Source: Alphaproteobacteria bacterium
Lineage (GTDB): Bacteria > Pseudomonadota > Alphaproteobacteria > RS24
Reading direction: 5' to 3'
DNA length: 41,981 nucleotides
Assembly (NCBI GenBank): GCA_022426245.1
Contig: JAKMDW010000093.1
Location: forward strand, 1 to 41,981
This document shows positions 1 to 8,895 of this stretch, in pieces. Numbering within the stretch: the first letter of the stretch is position 1; each line of letters starts with the position of its first letter. The position numbers and the translations under genes are program-made. A model generated the notes under the pieces. It had not been told where the DNA came from, made no database searches, and saw only the letters and a list, made by a program, of their open reading frames with translations.

Positions 1-2
1 AT

Positions 3-584
3 ATTGAGCGTTTGGCCAGCGGCATTGGGTTGCCGTTGAATTTGGAAATGGCCGCGACCGAAGAAATGCTGGCCATTGCGCTGCGCCATAAGCCCAATGC
101 TTGCTGCATCGTGCCGGAGAAACGCCAAGAAGTGACAACCGAAGGCGGCCTTGATGTGGTGGCGAATGGCAATCATCTGCCCGGCATTATTGACCCGCTA
201 AAAAAAGCCGGTATTCGCGTGTCATTATTCATTGATGCCGATGCCGCCCAAATTGAAGCCTCGGCGAAGCTGGGGGCTGATATTATTGAATTGCATACCG
301 GCACATATTGCCATGCCCATCATGATGGCGATGACGCGGCTTTTGCTGCCGAGTTGGAGAAGCTGAAAGCCGGTGCGGTGCTGGCCGGTGGCTTGGGGCT
401 GGAAGTTCATGCCGGTCATGGCCTGTGCTTTGAAACCGTCGCGCCGATTGCCGCCATTCCGCAAGTGGTGGAATTAAATATCGGACATTTTCTGATTGGC
501 GAAGCGATTTTCATCGGCCTTGAGGAAGCGATTGCCAAGATGCGCGGCCTGATGATTGATGCGCGCGCCGGAGAGAACTCATGA
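3..584 (+). CDS. pdxJ: Pyridoxine 5'-phosphate synthase, 5'-truncated
   Basis: PdxJ condenses 1-deoxy-D-xylulose 5-phosphate with 3-amino-1-hydroxyacetone 1-phosphate to give pyridoxine 5'-phosphate, the last ring-forming step of DXP-dependent vitamin B6 synthesis in the cytoplasm. The reading frame is open from base 3, so the start and roughly the first 50 residues of a usual ~240-residue protein lie outside the window. Visible family blocks are [23 protein letters not shown] (carrying the conserved active-site Glu), [13 protein letters not shown], and [16 protein letters not shown] with the conserved late His. The stop TGA (582-584) overlaps the acpS ATG (581) as ATGA, suggesting translational coupling. 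The pdxJ-acpS-lepB order is widespread in alphaproteobacteria. Identification is firm; only the N-terminus is missing. Confidence 0.97.
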   Translation: MERLASGIGLPLNLEMAATEEMLAIALRHKPNACCIVPEKRQEVTTEGGLDVVANGNHLPGIIDPLKKAGIRVSLFIDADAAQIEASAKLGADIIELHTGTYCHAHHDGDDAAFAAELEKLKAGAVLAGGLGLEVHAGHGLCFETVAPIAAIPQVVELNIGHFLIGEAIFIGLEEAIAKMRGLMIDARAGENS

Positions 585-991
585 TACTCGGCATCGGCAA
601 TGACATTATTGACATTCGCCGCATTGAGAAAACGCTTGAGCGGTTTGGCGATCGGTTTGTGCGACGTCTGTTTACCGACACCGAACAGAAACGCTCCGAG
701 CGCCGCAAATTACGTGCTGCGTCTTATGCCAAGCGCTTTGCGGCCAAAGAAGCCTGCTCTAAAGCATTGGGCACGGGGCTGCGGCAGGGCGTGTTCTGGC
801 GTGATATGGGGGTCACCAACTTGCCATCGGGCAAGCCGACCATGACGCTGACCAATGGTGCTTTGGCGCGGCTTAATAAAATGACACCGGCCGGTATGAG
901 CCCGCAAATTGACCTGACCATCACCGATGATTTTCCGACCGCGCAAGCGATTGTCATTATCTCGGCCGTGCCGCTACAGGAGCAGAGCTGA
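581..991 (+). CDS. acpS: Holo-[acyl-carrier-protein] synthase
   Basis: AcpS transfers 4'-phosphopantetheine from CoA to the serine of apo-ACP, activating the carrier for fatty acid synthesis. The 136-residue protein has the family's usual length. It starts with the typical [13 protein letters not shown] block, whose Asp binds Mg2+, and has [15 protein letters not shown] around residues 50-65 with the second metal-binding Glu. The start at 581 overlaps the pdxJ stop, and its own TGA (989-991) shares a base with the lepB ATG (991), so it is embedded in a tightly coupled operon. Nothing is missing or unusual. Confidence 0.97.
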   Translation: MILGIGNDIIDIRRIEKTLERFGDRFVRRLFTDTEQKRSERRKLRAASYAKRFAAKEACSKALGTGLRQGVFWRDMGVTNLPSGKPTMTLTNGALARLNKMTPAGMSPQIDLTITDDFPTAQAIVIISAVPLQEQS

Positions 992-1764
992 TGGCTGAAG
1001 ACGGAAAAGCGACCCCACTTAATGACGCCGCTAAGCACGGCGATACATGGCAGGATAATTTGCGGATTTTTGCTATTGCGGCCATCATCGCGGTGATAAT
1101 TCGCTCGCTGTTTTTCCAGCCGTTTAACATTCCCTCCAGTTCGATGAAGCCGACCCTTTTGATTGGCGATTTTCTATTCGTCAGCAAGTTCAGCTATGGC
1201 TATTCCAAGCACAGCTTTCCGTTCAGTCCGCCATTGTTTAACGGGCGCACCTCGGAGGACGGCCCCGAGCGCGGCGAAGTGGTGGTGTTTAAATTGCCCT
1301 CTGATGGGCGCACTGATTTCATTAAGCGCGTGATTGGCCTGCCGGGCGATAAAATTCAAATCAAAAAAGGTGTGGTTTGGCTGAATGGTGAACCGCTAAA
1401 GCGCGAACGCTTGTCCGACTTTGAAGACCTCCGCCGCAATGCGCCGCCGCTGGAAATCAGGCGTTATCGCGAAACGCTGCCAAGCGGCCGCTCTTATGTC
1501 ACGCTCGACCAGATGGATGATAGCCCGGCAGATAATACCGGCATTTATGAAGTGCCGGACGGGCATTATTTTATGATGGGCGACAATCGCGATAATTCGA
1601 CCGATAGCCGCTTCGTGCGCTATGTCGGTTTTGTGCCGCATGAAAACCTTGTCGGGCCGGCGCAAATTCTTTTCTTCTCATTCGATGACCGCACGCGGTT
1701 TTGGGAGATCTGGCGTTGGCCGATTTCCATTCGCTTGTCGCGTCTATTTAATTTGGTGGATTAA
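991..1764 (+). CDS. lepB: Signal peptidase I
   Basis: LepB removes signal peptides from exported proteins at the periplasmic face of the inner membrane. The 257-residue protein has one N-terminal membrane segment (about residues 24-40), then the box NIPSSSMKPTLLIGD with nucleophile Ser51, the general-base Lys112 in DFIKRVIGLPGD, and the signature MGDNRDNSTDSRF. A single N-terminal anchor followed directly by the catalytic fold is the usual alphaproteobacterial form. Its TAA stop (1762-1764) overlaps the rnc ATG (1764). The lepB-rnc-era order is conserved across proteobacteria. Confidence 0.97.
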   Translation: MAEDGKATPLNDAAKHGDTWQDNLRIFAIAAIIAVIIRSLFFQPFNIPSSSMKPTLLIGDFLFVSKFSYGYSKHSFPFSPPLFNGRTSEDGPERGEVVVFKLPSDGRTDFIKRVIGLPGDKIQIKKGVVWLNGEPLKRERLSDFEDLRRNAPPLEIRRYRETLPSGRSYVTLDQMDDSPADNTGIYEVPDGHYFMMGDNRDNSTDSRFVRYVGFVPHENLVGPAQILFFSFDDRTRFWEIWRWPISIRLSRLFNLVD

Positions 1765-2435
1765 TGGCCTCTTTGGACAGGTTTCAAGAGACTATCGGGC
1801 ATCGCTTTACGGACATTAACTTGCTGCATCGCGCGCTGCGCCATGCCAGCTTGAATGTTGATGACGACAATGAGGCGCTGGAATTCTTGGGTGACCGCGT
1901 ATTGGGCCTCGCCATTTCTCAAACTTTGGTGGCGCGCTACCCAACGGAGGCTGAGGGCGCCTTATCGCGTCGCCTGAGCCAGCTTGTTAGCGGCAAAACT
2001 TGCGTTAAAGTTGCTAAGGGCTGGGATATTGCCGCTGTGTTGAAAACCGATAGCGGCATTCAAAATCGCAATAAGCTGCCCGACGCCATTCTGGCTGATG
2101 CCTGTGAGGCGATATTGGGCGCGGTGTTTCTTGATGCGGGTTTTGATAAAGCCCACGCCATCATCTCAACACATTGGGCCGACTTGCTGGACGACCAAGC
2201 TGATGTGCCGATTGATAATAAAACGGCATTGCAGGAATATCTGGCCAAGCGTGGACATGATTTTCCAACTTATGAGATAATTGCTCAAAGCGGCGCGGCG
2301 CATGCGCCGCATTTTACTGTCGCCACCAATAGTGCGCTCGGCACGGCGCAGGGCGAGGGGCAGTCGCGCAAAAAAGCAGAGCAAAAAGCAGCTTCCGACC
2401 TGCTGATGCAGCTTAAAAAGGAACATGGGGAATGA
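1764..2435 (+). CDS. rnc: Ribonuclease III
   Basis: RNase III cleaves double-stranded RNA in rRNA precursors and some mRNAs. The 223-residue protein has the RNase III signature NEALEFLGDRVL near residues 38-49. A second acidic block, DACEAILGAVFLDAGF (about residues 112-127), carries the Mg2+-binding Asp/Glu pair. A C-terminal dsRNA-binding domain from about residue 150 includes KTALQEYLAKRG and ends SRKKAEQKAASDLL. Length and domain order are normal. The stop overlaps the era start as ATGA (2432-2435). Confidence 0.97.
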   Translation: MASLDRFQETIGHRFTDINLLHRALRHASLNVDDDNEALEFLGDRVLGLAISQTLVARYPTEAEGALSRRLSQLVSGKTCVKVAKGWDIAAVLKTDSGIQNRNKLPDAILADACEAILGAVFLDAGFDKAHAIISTHWADLLDDQADVPIDNKTALQEYLAKRGHDFPTYEIIAQSGAAHAPHFTVATNSALGTAQGEGQSRKKAEQKAASDLLMQLKKEHGE

Positions 2436-3325
2436 ACAAAAAATGCGGATTTGTGGCCGTTATCGGCCCGCCAAATGCCGGTAAATCGACGCTCTCCAAT
2501 GCGCTGGTCGGTCAGAAAGTGGCCATTGTCACGCAAAAAGCCCAGACCACGCGCATGCGATTGCGCGCTGTTGTGATGCACGAGCAAGCGCAGATTATTT
2601 TGGTTGATACACCGGGTATTTTCGCGGCCAAGCAACGCTTTGACCGGGCGATGGTAAATGAGGCTTGGCTGGGCGTTAATGATGCCGATGAGATTCTTGT
2701 TGTGCTTGACGCGGCGCGGGCTGACACCAAGGAAATTGACATCATGCTGGACGGCTTATCGGGCAGCAAAAAGCAGGCCTCGCTGGTCATAAATAAAATT
2801 GATGCGGTGCGCAATGACAGCCTGTTGGCGTTGGTGCAAAAGCTCAATGAGCGCGTTGCCTTTAAAGACACTTTTTTGATTTCTGCGCTTACCGGTGACG
2901 GGCTTGAACGGTTGAAAGACACATTGGCCGAAGCAATGCCGGAAGGGCCGTGGCTTTACCCCGAGGACCAAGCGGCGGATATTCCCTCCCTGCTTTTGGC
3001 ATCTGAGGTGATGCGCGAAAAATTATTTTTGCGGCTGCACCAAGAATTGCCTTATGCGCTGACCGTCGAAACCGAAAAATGGGAAAACAAAAAAGACGGT
3101 TCGGTGCGCATTGAGCAAACTGTTTTCGTGCAGCGTGACTCCCAAAAAGCCATTGTGCTGGGTAAGGGCGGGCAGACGATTAAAGAGATTGGCGCGCAGG
3201 CTCGCGAAGAGTTGCAAGAAATGTTTGAACGCCGAGTGCATTTATTTACCTTCGTAAAAGTGCGTAAAAACTGGCAGGAAGACCCTGAGCGATATCGCAT
3301 GCTGGGTCTTGATTACAAGGTTTAG
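2432..3325 (+). CDS. era: GTPase Era
   Basis: Era is an essential GTPase that binds the 3' end of 16S rRNA and helps 30S subunit maturation. The 297-residue protein shows G1 GPPNAGKS (residues 12-19), G3 DTPG, G4 NKID and an SAL-type G5, then a C-terminal KH RNA-binding domain with the loop VLGKGGQTIKEIG. The start overlaps rnc by four bases. It ends two bases before recO, so rnc-era-recO is probably one transcript. Confidence 0.97.
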   Translation: MNKKCGFVAVIGPPNAGKSTLSNALVGQKVAIVTQKAQTTRMRLRAVVMHEQAQIILVDTPGIFAAKQRFDRAMVNEAWLGVNDADEILVVLDAARADTKEIDIMLDGLSGSKKQASLVINKIDAVRNDSLLALVQKLNERVAFKDTFLISALTGDGLERLKDTLAEAMPEGPWLYPEDQAADIPSLLLASEVMREKLFLRLHQELPYALTVETEKWENKKDGSVRIEQTVFVQRDSQKAIVLGKGGQTIKEIGAQAREELQEMFERRVHLFTFVKVRKNWQEDPERYRMLGLDYKV

Positions 3326-3327
3326 CC

Positions 3328-4044
3328 ATGCAGTGGGAGGCCGAAGGTCTTGTTCTTGCAGCGCGCGCTCACGGCGAAAGCAGCGCAATTATTGATGTCT
3401 TCTCGCGCACGCATGGCCGCTTTGGCGGCTTGGTGCGGGGCGGCAATAGCCGTCGGCTGCGTCCGGTTTTGCAGCCCGGTAATATGGTGGTCGCGACATG
3501 GCGCGCGCGACTGTCTGAGCATTTGGGCACCATGACGGTTGACGCCGGTCGCGCCCATGCGGCGGAAGCCATGAGCGATGCCAAAACACTGGCCGGCTTG
3601 ACCACATTGTGCGCCCTTATGCAAATAACGCCGGAGCGGCAAGCCTATCCGCGTCTTTACGACACGCTGATGTTGGTTGTCGCAGCGATGGACGATGCGG
3701 ACACTTGGCCTGCCTTATTGGCGCGTTTTGAAATGGCGCTGCTGGAGGAAATCGGCTTTGGCTTGGATTTGTCATGCTGTGCCGCAACCGGTGTGATTGA
3801 ACAGTTGGAATATGTCTCACCGCGTTCGGGACGGGCTGTCAGCCGTGACGCTGCCCAACCTTATCTGGATAAAATGTTCGTGTTGCCGCAATTCCTGCTC
3901 GACCCATCAGCCGATGCCTCAGATGATGATGTGCAAAAGGCGATGGAATTGACCGGTCATTTTCTGGAACGGCGGGTTTATTTGCCCAATGGCTTAAAAA
4001 TGCCACCGGCGCGCCAAAGATTAATGGATATGCTGGCGCGCTAA
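3328..4044 (+). CDS. recO: DNA repair protein RecO
   Basis: RecO works with RecR to load RecA onto SSB-coated single-stranded DNA in recombinational gap repair. The 238-residue protein begins with the family's OB-fold N-terminus ([20 protein letters not shown], then a run ending GLVRGG) and continues into the helical C-terminal domain ([19 protein letters not shown]). Only this one Cys pair is seen, so a complete four-Cys zinc site is not apparent. It starts two bases after the era stop, in the usual alphaproteobacterial position. Confidence 0.95.
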   Translation: MQWEAEGLVLAARAHGESSAIIDVFSRTHGRFGGLVRGGNSRRLRPVLQPGNMVVATWRARLSEHLGTMTVDAGRAHAAEAMSDAKTLAGLTTLCALMQITPERQAYPRLYDTLMLVVAAMDDADTWPALLARFEMALLEEIGFGLDLSCCAATGVIEQLEYVSPRSGRAVSRDAAQPYLDKMFVLPQFLLDPSADASDDDVQKAMELTGHFLERRVYLPNGLKMPPARQRLMDMLAR

Positions 4045-4070
4045 CCTTGCGAATCTGGCATAACTCAGCG

Positions 4071-6317
4071 ATGAGCGATGTCGATGAACTGCCCCAAGAA
4101 GAAGCCGTAAGCCTGAAGGCGGCGTTGGAAAGCCGCTATCTCGCTTATGCGCTGTCGACCATTACCAACCGTGCCCTGCCTGATGTGCGCGACGGGCTGA
4201 AGCCCGTGCACCGCCGCTTGCTGTTCGCCATGCGCCAGTTGCGCCTTGACCCCGAGCAAGGTTTTAAAAAATCCGCCCGGGTGGTCGGTGATGTTATCGG
4301 CCGTTATCACCCGCATGGTGACCAAGCGGTTTACGATGCGTTGGTGCGTTTGGCGCAAGATTTTGCGGTGCGCTATCCGCTGGTTGATGGGCAGGGTAAT
4401 TTCGGCAATGTCGATGGCGATAATGCGGCTGCCATGCGGTATACCGAGGCGCGCATGACCGAGATTGCAGGTCTGCTCTTGCAAGACCTTGATAGCGACA
4501 CGGTTGATTTTCGCGACACTTATGATGGGGAAGATGAAGAGCCGATTGTGCTGCCGGCCGCCTTCCCCAATCTGCTGGCCAATGGTGCATCCGGCATTGC
4601 GGTCGGCATGGCGACCAGCATTCCCTCGCATAATGTTGATGAGCTTTGCGCTGCCGCGCTGCATCTTTTGAAAACACCGAATGCGCGCATTGATACATTG
4701 ATGGAATATGTCAAAGGGCCGGATTTCCCGACCGGTGGCATTTGTGTTGAAAGCCCCGAGTCGCTGCGCGAAGCCTATGCAACGGGTCGCGGTTCGATGC
4801 GAGTGCGCGCGCGCTATGAGGTTGAGCAGCTTGGTCGCGGCACATGGCAGATTGTTATTACCGAAATTCCCTATCAGATTCAGAAGTCGCGGCTGATTGA
4901 GAAAATTGCTGAGCTGATGAATGCTCGCCAACTGCCGATGCTGGACGATATTCGCGATGAGAGCGCCGAGGACATCCGCGTTGTCATTGAGCCAAAGAGT
5001 AAGAATTTTGACCCCGCGCAGGTTATGGCCGTGCTGTATCGGCAAACCGATTTAGAGAGCCGTTTCTCGCTGAATATGAATGTGCTCGATAGCGAGGGTG
5101 TGCCGCGAGTGATGGGTCTGCGCGAAGTGCTGACGCAATGGCTTGCGCATCGCAATGTTGTGTTGGTGCGTAAATCGCAATATCGCCTTGATAAAATTAC
5201 CGCCCGCCTTGAGGTGTTGGACGGTTACCTCATCGCTTATCTCAACCTCGATGAGGTTATTCGCATTATCCGCGAAGAAGACGAGCCGCGAGATGAATTG
5301 ATGAAAGTCTTCAAGCTGACACAAGTGCAAGCAGATGCAATTTTGAATATGCGGTTGCGGGCTTTGCGTAAACTTGAAGAAGACGGCATTCGCACCGAGC
5401 ACGCGGCGTTATCGGCTGAGATGAAAGATTTGAAAGCACTGTTGAAATCAGACGACCAACAGCAAGCGATTATCGCTGGCGAAATTAAGGATATCCGCAA
5501 GCAGTTTGGGCCCAAGACGGAACTTGGCAGGCGTCGCACCTCGTTTGAGGCGATTGCCGACGATGAAGCCGTGCCGTTGGAAATCATGGTTGAGAAAGAG
5601 CCGGTGACGGTTGTCTGCTCTGAAAAGGGCTGGATACGCGCTATGAAGGGCCATGCTGAGAACAGCAGCAAGCTGACCTATAAGGATGGTGATAAGGGTG
5701 CTTTTGCGCTGCATGCGATGACCACGGATAAGCTGGTGCTGTTTGTCTCAAACGGGCGCGCCTACACGCTTGATGTGGCCAAATTGCCCGGCGGTCGAGG
5801 CAATGGTGATCCGGTGCGGATGATGCTGGACATTGAGCCATCTGACGAAATTATTGAGATATTTGTTCATCAGCCGGATCGTAAGCTGCTGGTTGCCTCG
5901 CGTATCGGCAATGGGTTTGTCGTGGCTGAGAATGAACTGATTGCCAATCGAAAAGCGGGCAAGCAAATCCTTAACGTCAAATCGCCTGATGAAGCCGCTA
6001 TTTGTGTGCCGGTGACCGGCGACAAAGTGGCGGTGCTGGGCGAGAACCGCAAACTGTTATGTTTTGCGCTGGCCGATGTGCCGGAAATGCCGCGCGGCAA
6101 AGGTGTGCGCCTGCAACGTCATGGTGACGGGCATTTGGCCGATGCGCGGTGTTATGATGACAAGGACGGGCTTAAGATTTCCGATAAAGCCGGTCGCGAA
6201 CGCATTTTCACGGATTTGGAAGAGTGGCAGGGTTTGCGCGCGCAGGCCGGTCGTATTCGTCCGAAAGGCTTTCCAACCGACGGCCTTATGGGGCCGGCAT
6301 TTCCTAACCGGCTTTAG
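4071..6317 (+). CDS. parC: DNA topoisomerase IV subunit A
   Basis: ParC is the DNA-cleaving subunit of topoisomerase IV, which decatenates daughter chromosomes together with ParE. I start it at ATG 4071; a TTG at 4047 would add eight residues but has no advantage. This gives 748 residues. The N-terminal breakage-reunion domain contains [19 protein letters not shown], the quinolone-region block [18 protein letters not shown] (residues 79-96), and catalytic Tyr124 in [10 protein letters not shown]. The C-terminal part is a beta-pinwheel with several repeats of the [20 protein letters not shown] type. A GyrA assignment is less likely because the protein is short and the tail looks ParC-like. Residue 85 of the quinolone region is Gln rather than the Ser of enterobacterial ParC. 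Confidence 0.93.
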   Translation: MSDVDELPQEEAVSLKAALESRYLAYALSTITNRALPDVRDGLKPVHRRLLFAMRQLRLDPEQGFKKSARVVGDVIGRYHPHGDQAVYDALVRLAQDFAVRYPLVDGQGNFGNVDGDNAAAMRYTEARMTEIAGLLLQDLDSDTVDFRDTYDGEDEEPIVLPAAFPNLLANGASGIAVGMATSIPSHNVDELCAAALHLLKTPNARIDTLMEYVKGPDFPTGGICVESPESLREAYATGRGSMRVRARYEVEQLGRGTWQIVITEIPYQIQKSRLIEKIAELMNARQLPMLDDIRDESAEDIRVVIEPKSKNFDPAQVMAVLYRQTDLESRFSLNMNVLDSEGVPRVMGLREVLTQWLAHRNVVLVRKSQYRLDKITARLEVLDGYLIAYLNLDEVIRIIREEDEPRDELMKVFKLTQVQADAILNMRLRALRKLEEDGIRTEHAALSAEMKDLKALLKSDDQQQAIIAGEIKDIRKQFGPKTELGRRRTSFEAIADDEAVPLEIMVEKEPVTVVCSEKGWIRAMKGHAENSSKLTYKDGDKGAFALHAMTTDKLVLFVSNGRAYTLDVAKLPGGRGNGDPVRMMLDIEPSDEIIEIFVHQPDRKLLVASRIGNGFVVAENELIANRKAGKQILNVKSPDEAAICVPVTGDKVAVLGENRKLLCFALADVPEMPRGKGVRLQRHGDGHLADARCYDDKDGLKISDKAGRERIFTDLEEWQGLRAQAGRIRPKGFPTDGLMGPAFPNRL

Positions 6318-6336
6318 TCAATCAGCCAGCCGGTTA
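6305..6336. repeat. Inverted repeat between convergent gene ends
   Basis: TAACCGGCT (6305-6313) is matched by its exact complement AGCCGGTTA (6328-6336) with a 14-nt spacer holding the parC stop. It lies where parC and the minus-strand gene at 6334-6795 converge. It could form a 9-bp hairpin in either transcript and limit read-through. There is no U-tract on either side, so it is not a standard intrinsic terminator. Confidence 0.5.
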
Positions 6337-6795
6337 ATCGGTAAGGGTGAAGGGCGCTTCGCCCTCGTAATTCCAAAACTTGACCCGCACCACATAATTT
6401 CCCGCCGCATAGCGTTTGCTGTCTAGCGGCACTTGGCGGACTTCCTCAATTACATCTTGTTCGGCCAAAGCGGCGCGGGTCTGCGTCTGATTGCAAACCT
6501 CCGGCGTGCGCATGGCCTGAATAAAGCCACCCTCAGACGTGGTGATGAAATAGCGAAACACCTTGCAGGGGTCATCGGCGGTCAGCGGCATAATCTCATT
6601 GGTGTTATTGACCAGCCGCAGCACCACCGGCAGCGGCGTTGTTTTGTAATCGGTCAGCCTATGCTCAATCGGCACGCCGACCTCAAGGCCAATTTCATTA
6701 TTGCCGACGCGACCATCATCGCGCGCCCAAAAACCAAGCGTGGTAATGATGGCGATAGCGGCCAGTGTGGTGATAACCATATTGGGCATTTTCAT
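6334..6795 (-). CDS. Membrane-anchored beta-rich protein, possible BsuPI-like fold
   Basis: No firm family. The 153-residue protein begins with a hydrophobic segment (about residues 6-23, MVITTLAAIAIITTLGFWA) that could be a signal anchor, followed by a region of alternating short beta-strand patterns. Blocks such as PVVLRLVNNTNEIMPLT and a closing YAAGNYVVRVKFWNYEG resemble immunoglobulin-like or BsuPI-type domains (an N-x-T strand, then a G-x-Y closing strand). Two cysteines (DDPCKVF and PEVCNQT) could form a periplasmic disulfide. It starts three bases after the dctM stop and is the last gene of the TRAP operon, so a periplasmic role linked to that operon is possible but unproven. Function unknown. 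Confidence 0.75.
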   Translation of the reverse strand: MKMPNMVITTLAAIAIITTLGFWARDDGRVGNNEIGLEVGVPIEHRLTDYKTTPLPVVLRLVNNTNEIMPLTADDPCKVFRYFITTSEGGFIQAMRTPEVCNQTQTRAALAEQDVIEEVRQVPLDSKRYAAGNYVVRVKFWNYEGEAPFTLTD

Positions 6796-6798
6796 GGG

Positions 6799-8352
6799 TC
6801 AGTCTCCAAACACCACTTCCGGCAGCCATGTTGCCAGTTGTGGGAAAAATGCCAGCAGTGCCAGCATGAAAAGTTGAATGGCGACAAACGGAATGGCGCC
6901 GCGATAAATTTGTCCGGTGCTGACACTGTCGGGCGCAACACCACGCAGATAGAACAGCGCAAAGCCGAAAGGAGGGGTTAAGAAGCTGGTTTGCAGATTG
7001 ATTGCCATCATCACGCCCAGCCATACCGGATCGACCCCCATCGCCAGCAATATCGGCCCGACAATCGGCACGACGACAAAAATAATTTCAATGAAGTCGA
7101 GGAAGAATCCAAGCAGGAACATAATCAACATGACAACGGCAATGGCGGCCCATTTGCCGCCCGGCAGGTCTTCCAACAGTGCTTGTATGGTCTCGTCGCC
7201 GCCCAGCCCACGGAACACCAGAGAGAACAATGCTGCGCCGATGAGAATGACGAACACCATGGAGGTGGTGTGGGTTGTCGCGCGCACAACATTGCGCAGC
7301 ACATTATGGGCGCGCGCCATGTTCAAGCTCACCATAAGCGCCGCCGCGAGGATACCGCTCAGCCCCAATGCGATTGCAATGCCGAGATAATCAAAGGGCG
7401 CAATCTCATCGCGATTAATGCGCAAATCCATGAAGCCTGTCAGCCCAACAAGCGCGATAAGCGATAGCGCGCCGAGCCGCATCAGCAAGCGGCCATTGCT
7501 CAACTTTTCACCGGCCAACAAAATTGTGCCGATTGCGCCGACGGAAGCGGCTTCGGTTGGCGTGGCAATGCCGCCCAAAATAGAACCAAGCACGGCGAAA
7601 ATCAGTAAGATAGGCGGCAACAAGGCGCGCAATAGAGCGGCTAGGGAGACGCCCTCGGTCAATTCGGCAGGTGGCGATTTTTCGGGTTGCGTATAGGCGA
7701 TAAAAACCTGATAGGCGATGTAAAGGCCGACCAACACCAAACCGGGCAGTAAGGAACCGGCGAACAGCTCGCCCACCGATACCGTGTCAGGCGAGAAAAT
7801 GCCCTGTTCGAGCTGCGCTTTTTGATAGGCATTGGCGATAACATCACCCAGCAGCACCAGCACGATGGAGGGCGGAATAATTTGCCCCAGCGTTCCCGCC
7901 GCCGCGATAGAACCCGCCGCCAGTGAGGGGTCGTAACCGCGCTTCAACATGGTGGGTAATGATAGCAGCCCCATAGTGACGACTGTTGCGCCGACAATAC
8001 CGGTGGAAGCCGCCAGCAAGGCGCCAACAATCGAGACGGAAATGCCCAGCCCGCCGCGCAGGCGACCGAAGAGCAAGCTCATATTTTCCAGCAAATCTTC
8101 GGCAATGCGGGCGCGCTCCAGCATGGTGCCCATAAAGACAAAAAGCGGCACGGCAATCAGCACCTCATTGGTCATGGTGCCGAAAATGCGCTGTGGCAGA
8201 GCATAGAAAAAGCTGGTGTCAAATACGTCCAACCAATGCCCAAGCAGGCCGAATATCAATGCCGCACCGGCCAGTGTAAAGGCCACCGGAAAACCTGCCA
8301 TGAGAAACAGGCAGGCGACGCCAAACATGATGAGGTCAAGGGATTCAGCCAT
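6799..8352 (-). CDS. dctM: TRAP transporter large permease subunit (DctM type)
   Basis: DctM is the ion-coupled transport subunit of a tripartite TRAP system, importing an organic acid with Na+ or H+ in partnership with DctQ and the periplasmic binding protein. I use ATG 8352 (517 residues), preceded by a GGGGG tract; an ATG at 8379 lacks a ribosome site. More than a dozen hydrophobic helices are visible. Family blocks include EVLIAVPLFVFMGTMLERA, GGLGISVSIVGALLAASTG, GTLGQIIPPSIVLVLLGD and MAINLQTSFLTPPFGFALFY. The N-terminal 8 bp overlap the dctQ end. A long insert of extra helices in the middle (about residues 215-340) matches the larger FcbT/TakT-like DctM proteins. Confidence 0.93.
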   Translation of the reverse strand: MAESLDLIMFGVACLFLMAGFPVAFTLAGAALIFGLLGHWLDVFDTSFFYALPQRIFGTMTNEVLIAVPLFVFMGTMLERARIAEDLLENMSLLFGRLRGGLGISVSIVGALLAASTGIVGATVVTMGLLSLPTMLKRGYDPSLAAGSIAAAGTLGQIIPPSIVLVLLGDVIANAYQKAQLEQGIFSPDTVSVGELFAGSLLPGLVLVGLYIAYQVFIAYTQPEKSPPAELTEGVSLAALLRALLPPILLIFAVLGSILGGIATPTEAASVGAIGTILLAGEKLSNGRLLMRLGALSLIALVGLTGFMDLRINRDEIAPFDYLGIAIALGLSGILAAALMVSLNMARAHNVLRNVVRATTHTTSMVFVILIGAALFSLVFRGLGGDETIQALLEDLPGGKWAAIAVVMLIMFLLGFFLDFIEIIFVVVPIVGPILLAMGVDPVWLGVMMAINLQTSFLTPPFGFALFYLRGVAPDSVSTGQIYRGAIPFVAIQLFMLALLAFFPQLATWLPEVVFGD

Positions 8353-8884
8353 GCTTTGCCCCCACAAGCTTGGCGGCATTCGTCAAAATGCCGGATATGG
8401 CTTGCAATGATAATTGCGCGGCGAAAAGCAGTATCACCGATTTCAGCAAATAGACGCCCTGAATGCCACTGGTCTCGCGCGAGCCTTCGCGCACGGACCA
8501 AGACATCGAAACATAATCATAAGAAACATGCGCAATGAGAATACAAAAGGGCAGCACGAAAAAAGTGCAGCCCAAAAGATTGATAAGTGCCTTGCGCCGC
8601 TCCGAGGCGCGGGCATAGAAAATATCAACGCGCACATGTTCGTCTTGTAGCAAGGTATCGGCAGCGGCCATCATAAACAGCACGCCGTGCATATAAACAA
8701 TGGCTTCCTGCATCATAATGGAGCCAATGCCGAAGACATAGCGTAGCACCACGACAGCAAATTGCACCAGCACCATCGCCAGCGCCAGCCAGGCCGCACT
8801 GCGGCCGATGGCGTGATTGAGCCGATTTATCTGCCCGGCAATCGACGCGGCAATCTGCACTGCAAAATCTTGCGCTTTGTCCAT
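8345..8884 (-). CDS. dctQ: TRAP transporter small permease subunit (DctQ type)
   Basis: DctQ is the four-helix small membrane subunit that pairs with DctM. I choose ATG 8884 (179 residues), which follows an AGGAC sequence and begins 11 bases after the dctP stop; an upstream in-frame ATG at 8947 would run back into dctP. Four hydrophobic segments are visible: AAWLALAMVLVQFAVVVLRY, MHGVLFMMAAADTLL, LLGCTFFVLPFCILIAHVSY and LKSVILLFAAQLSLQAIS. A conserved motif of the type DEHVRVDIFY lies between helices 2 and 3. The P-Q-M gene order is canonical. Confidence 0.92.
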   Translation of the reverse strand: MDKAQDFAVQIAASIAGQINRLNHAIGRSAAWLALAMVLVQFAVVVLRYVFGIGSIMMQEAIVYMHGVLFMMAAADTLLQDEHVRVDIFYARASERRKALINLLGCTFFVLPFCILIAHVSYDYVSMSWSVREGSRETSGIQGVYLLKSVILLFAAQLSLQAISGILTNAAKLVGAKHG

Positions 8885-8895
8885 TTTTGTCCTGA

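Noticed and set aside
6433-7467. Plus-strand frames opposite dctM and the small membrane protein
   Set aside because: They have low-complexity His/Asn/Arg-rich translations and no ribosome sites; they are shadows of the minus-strand genes.
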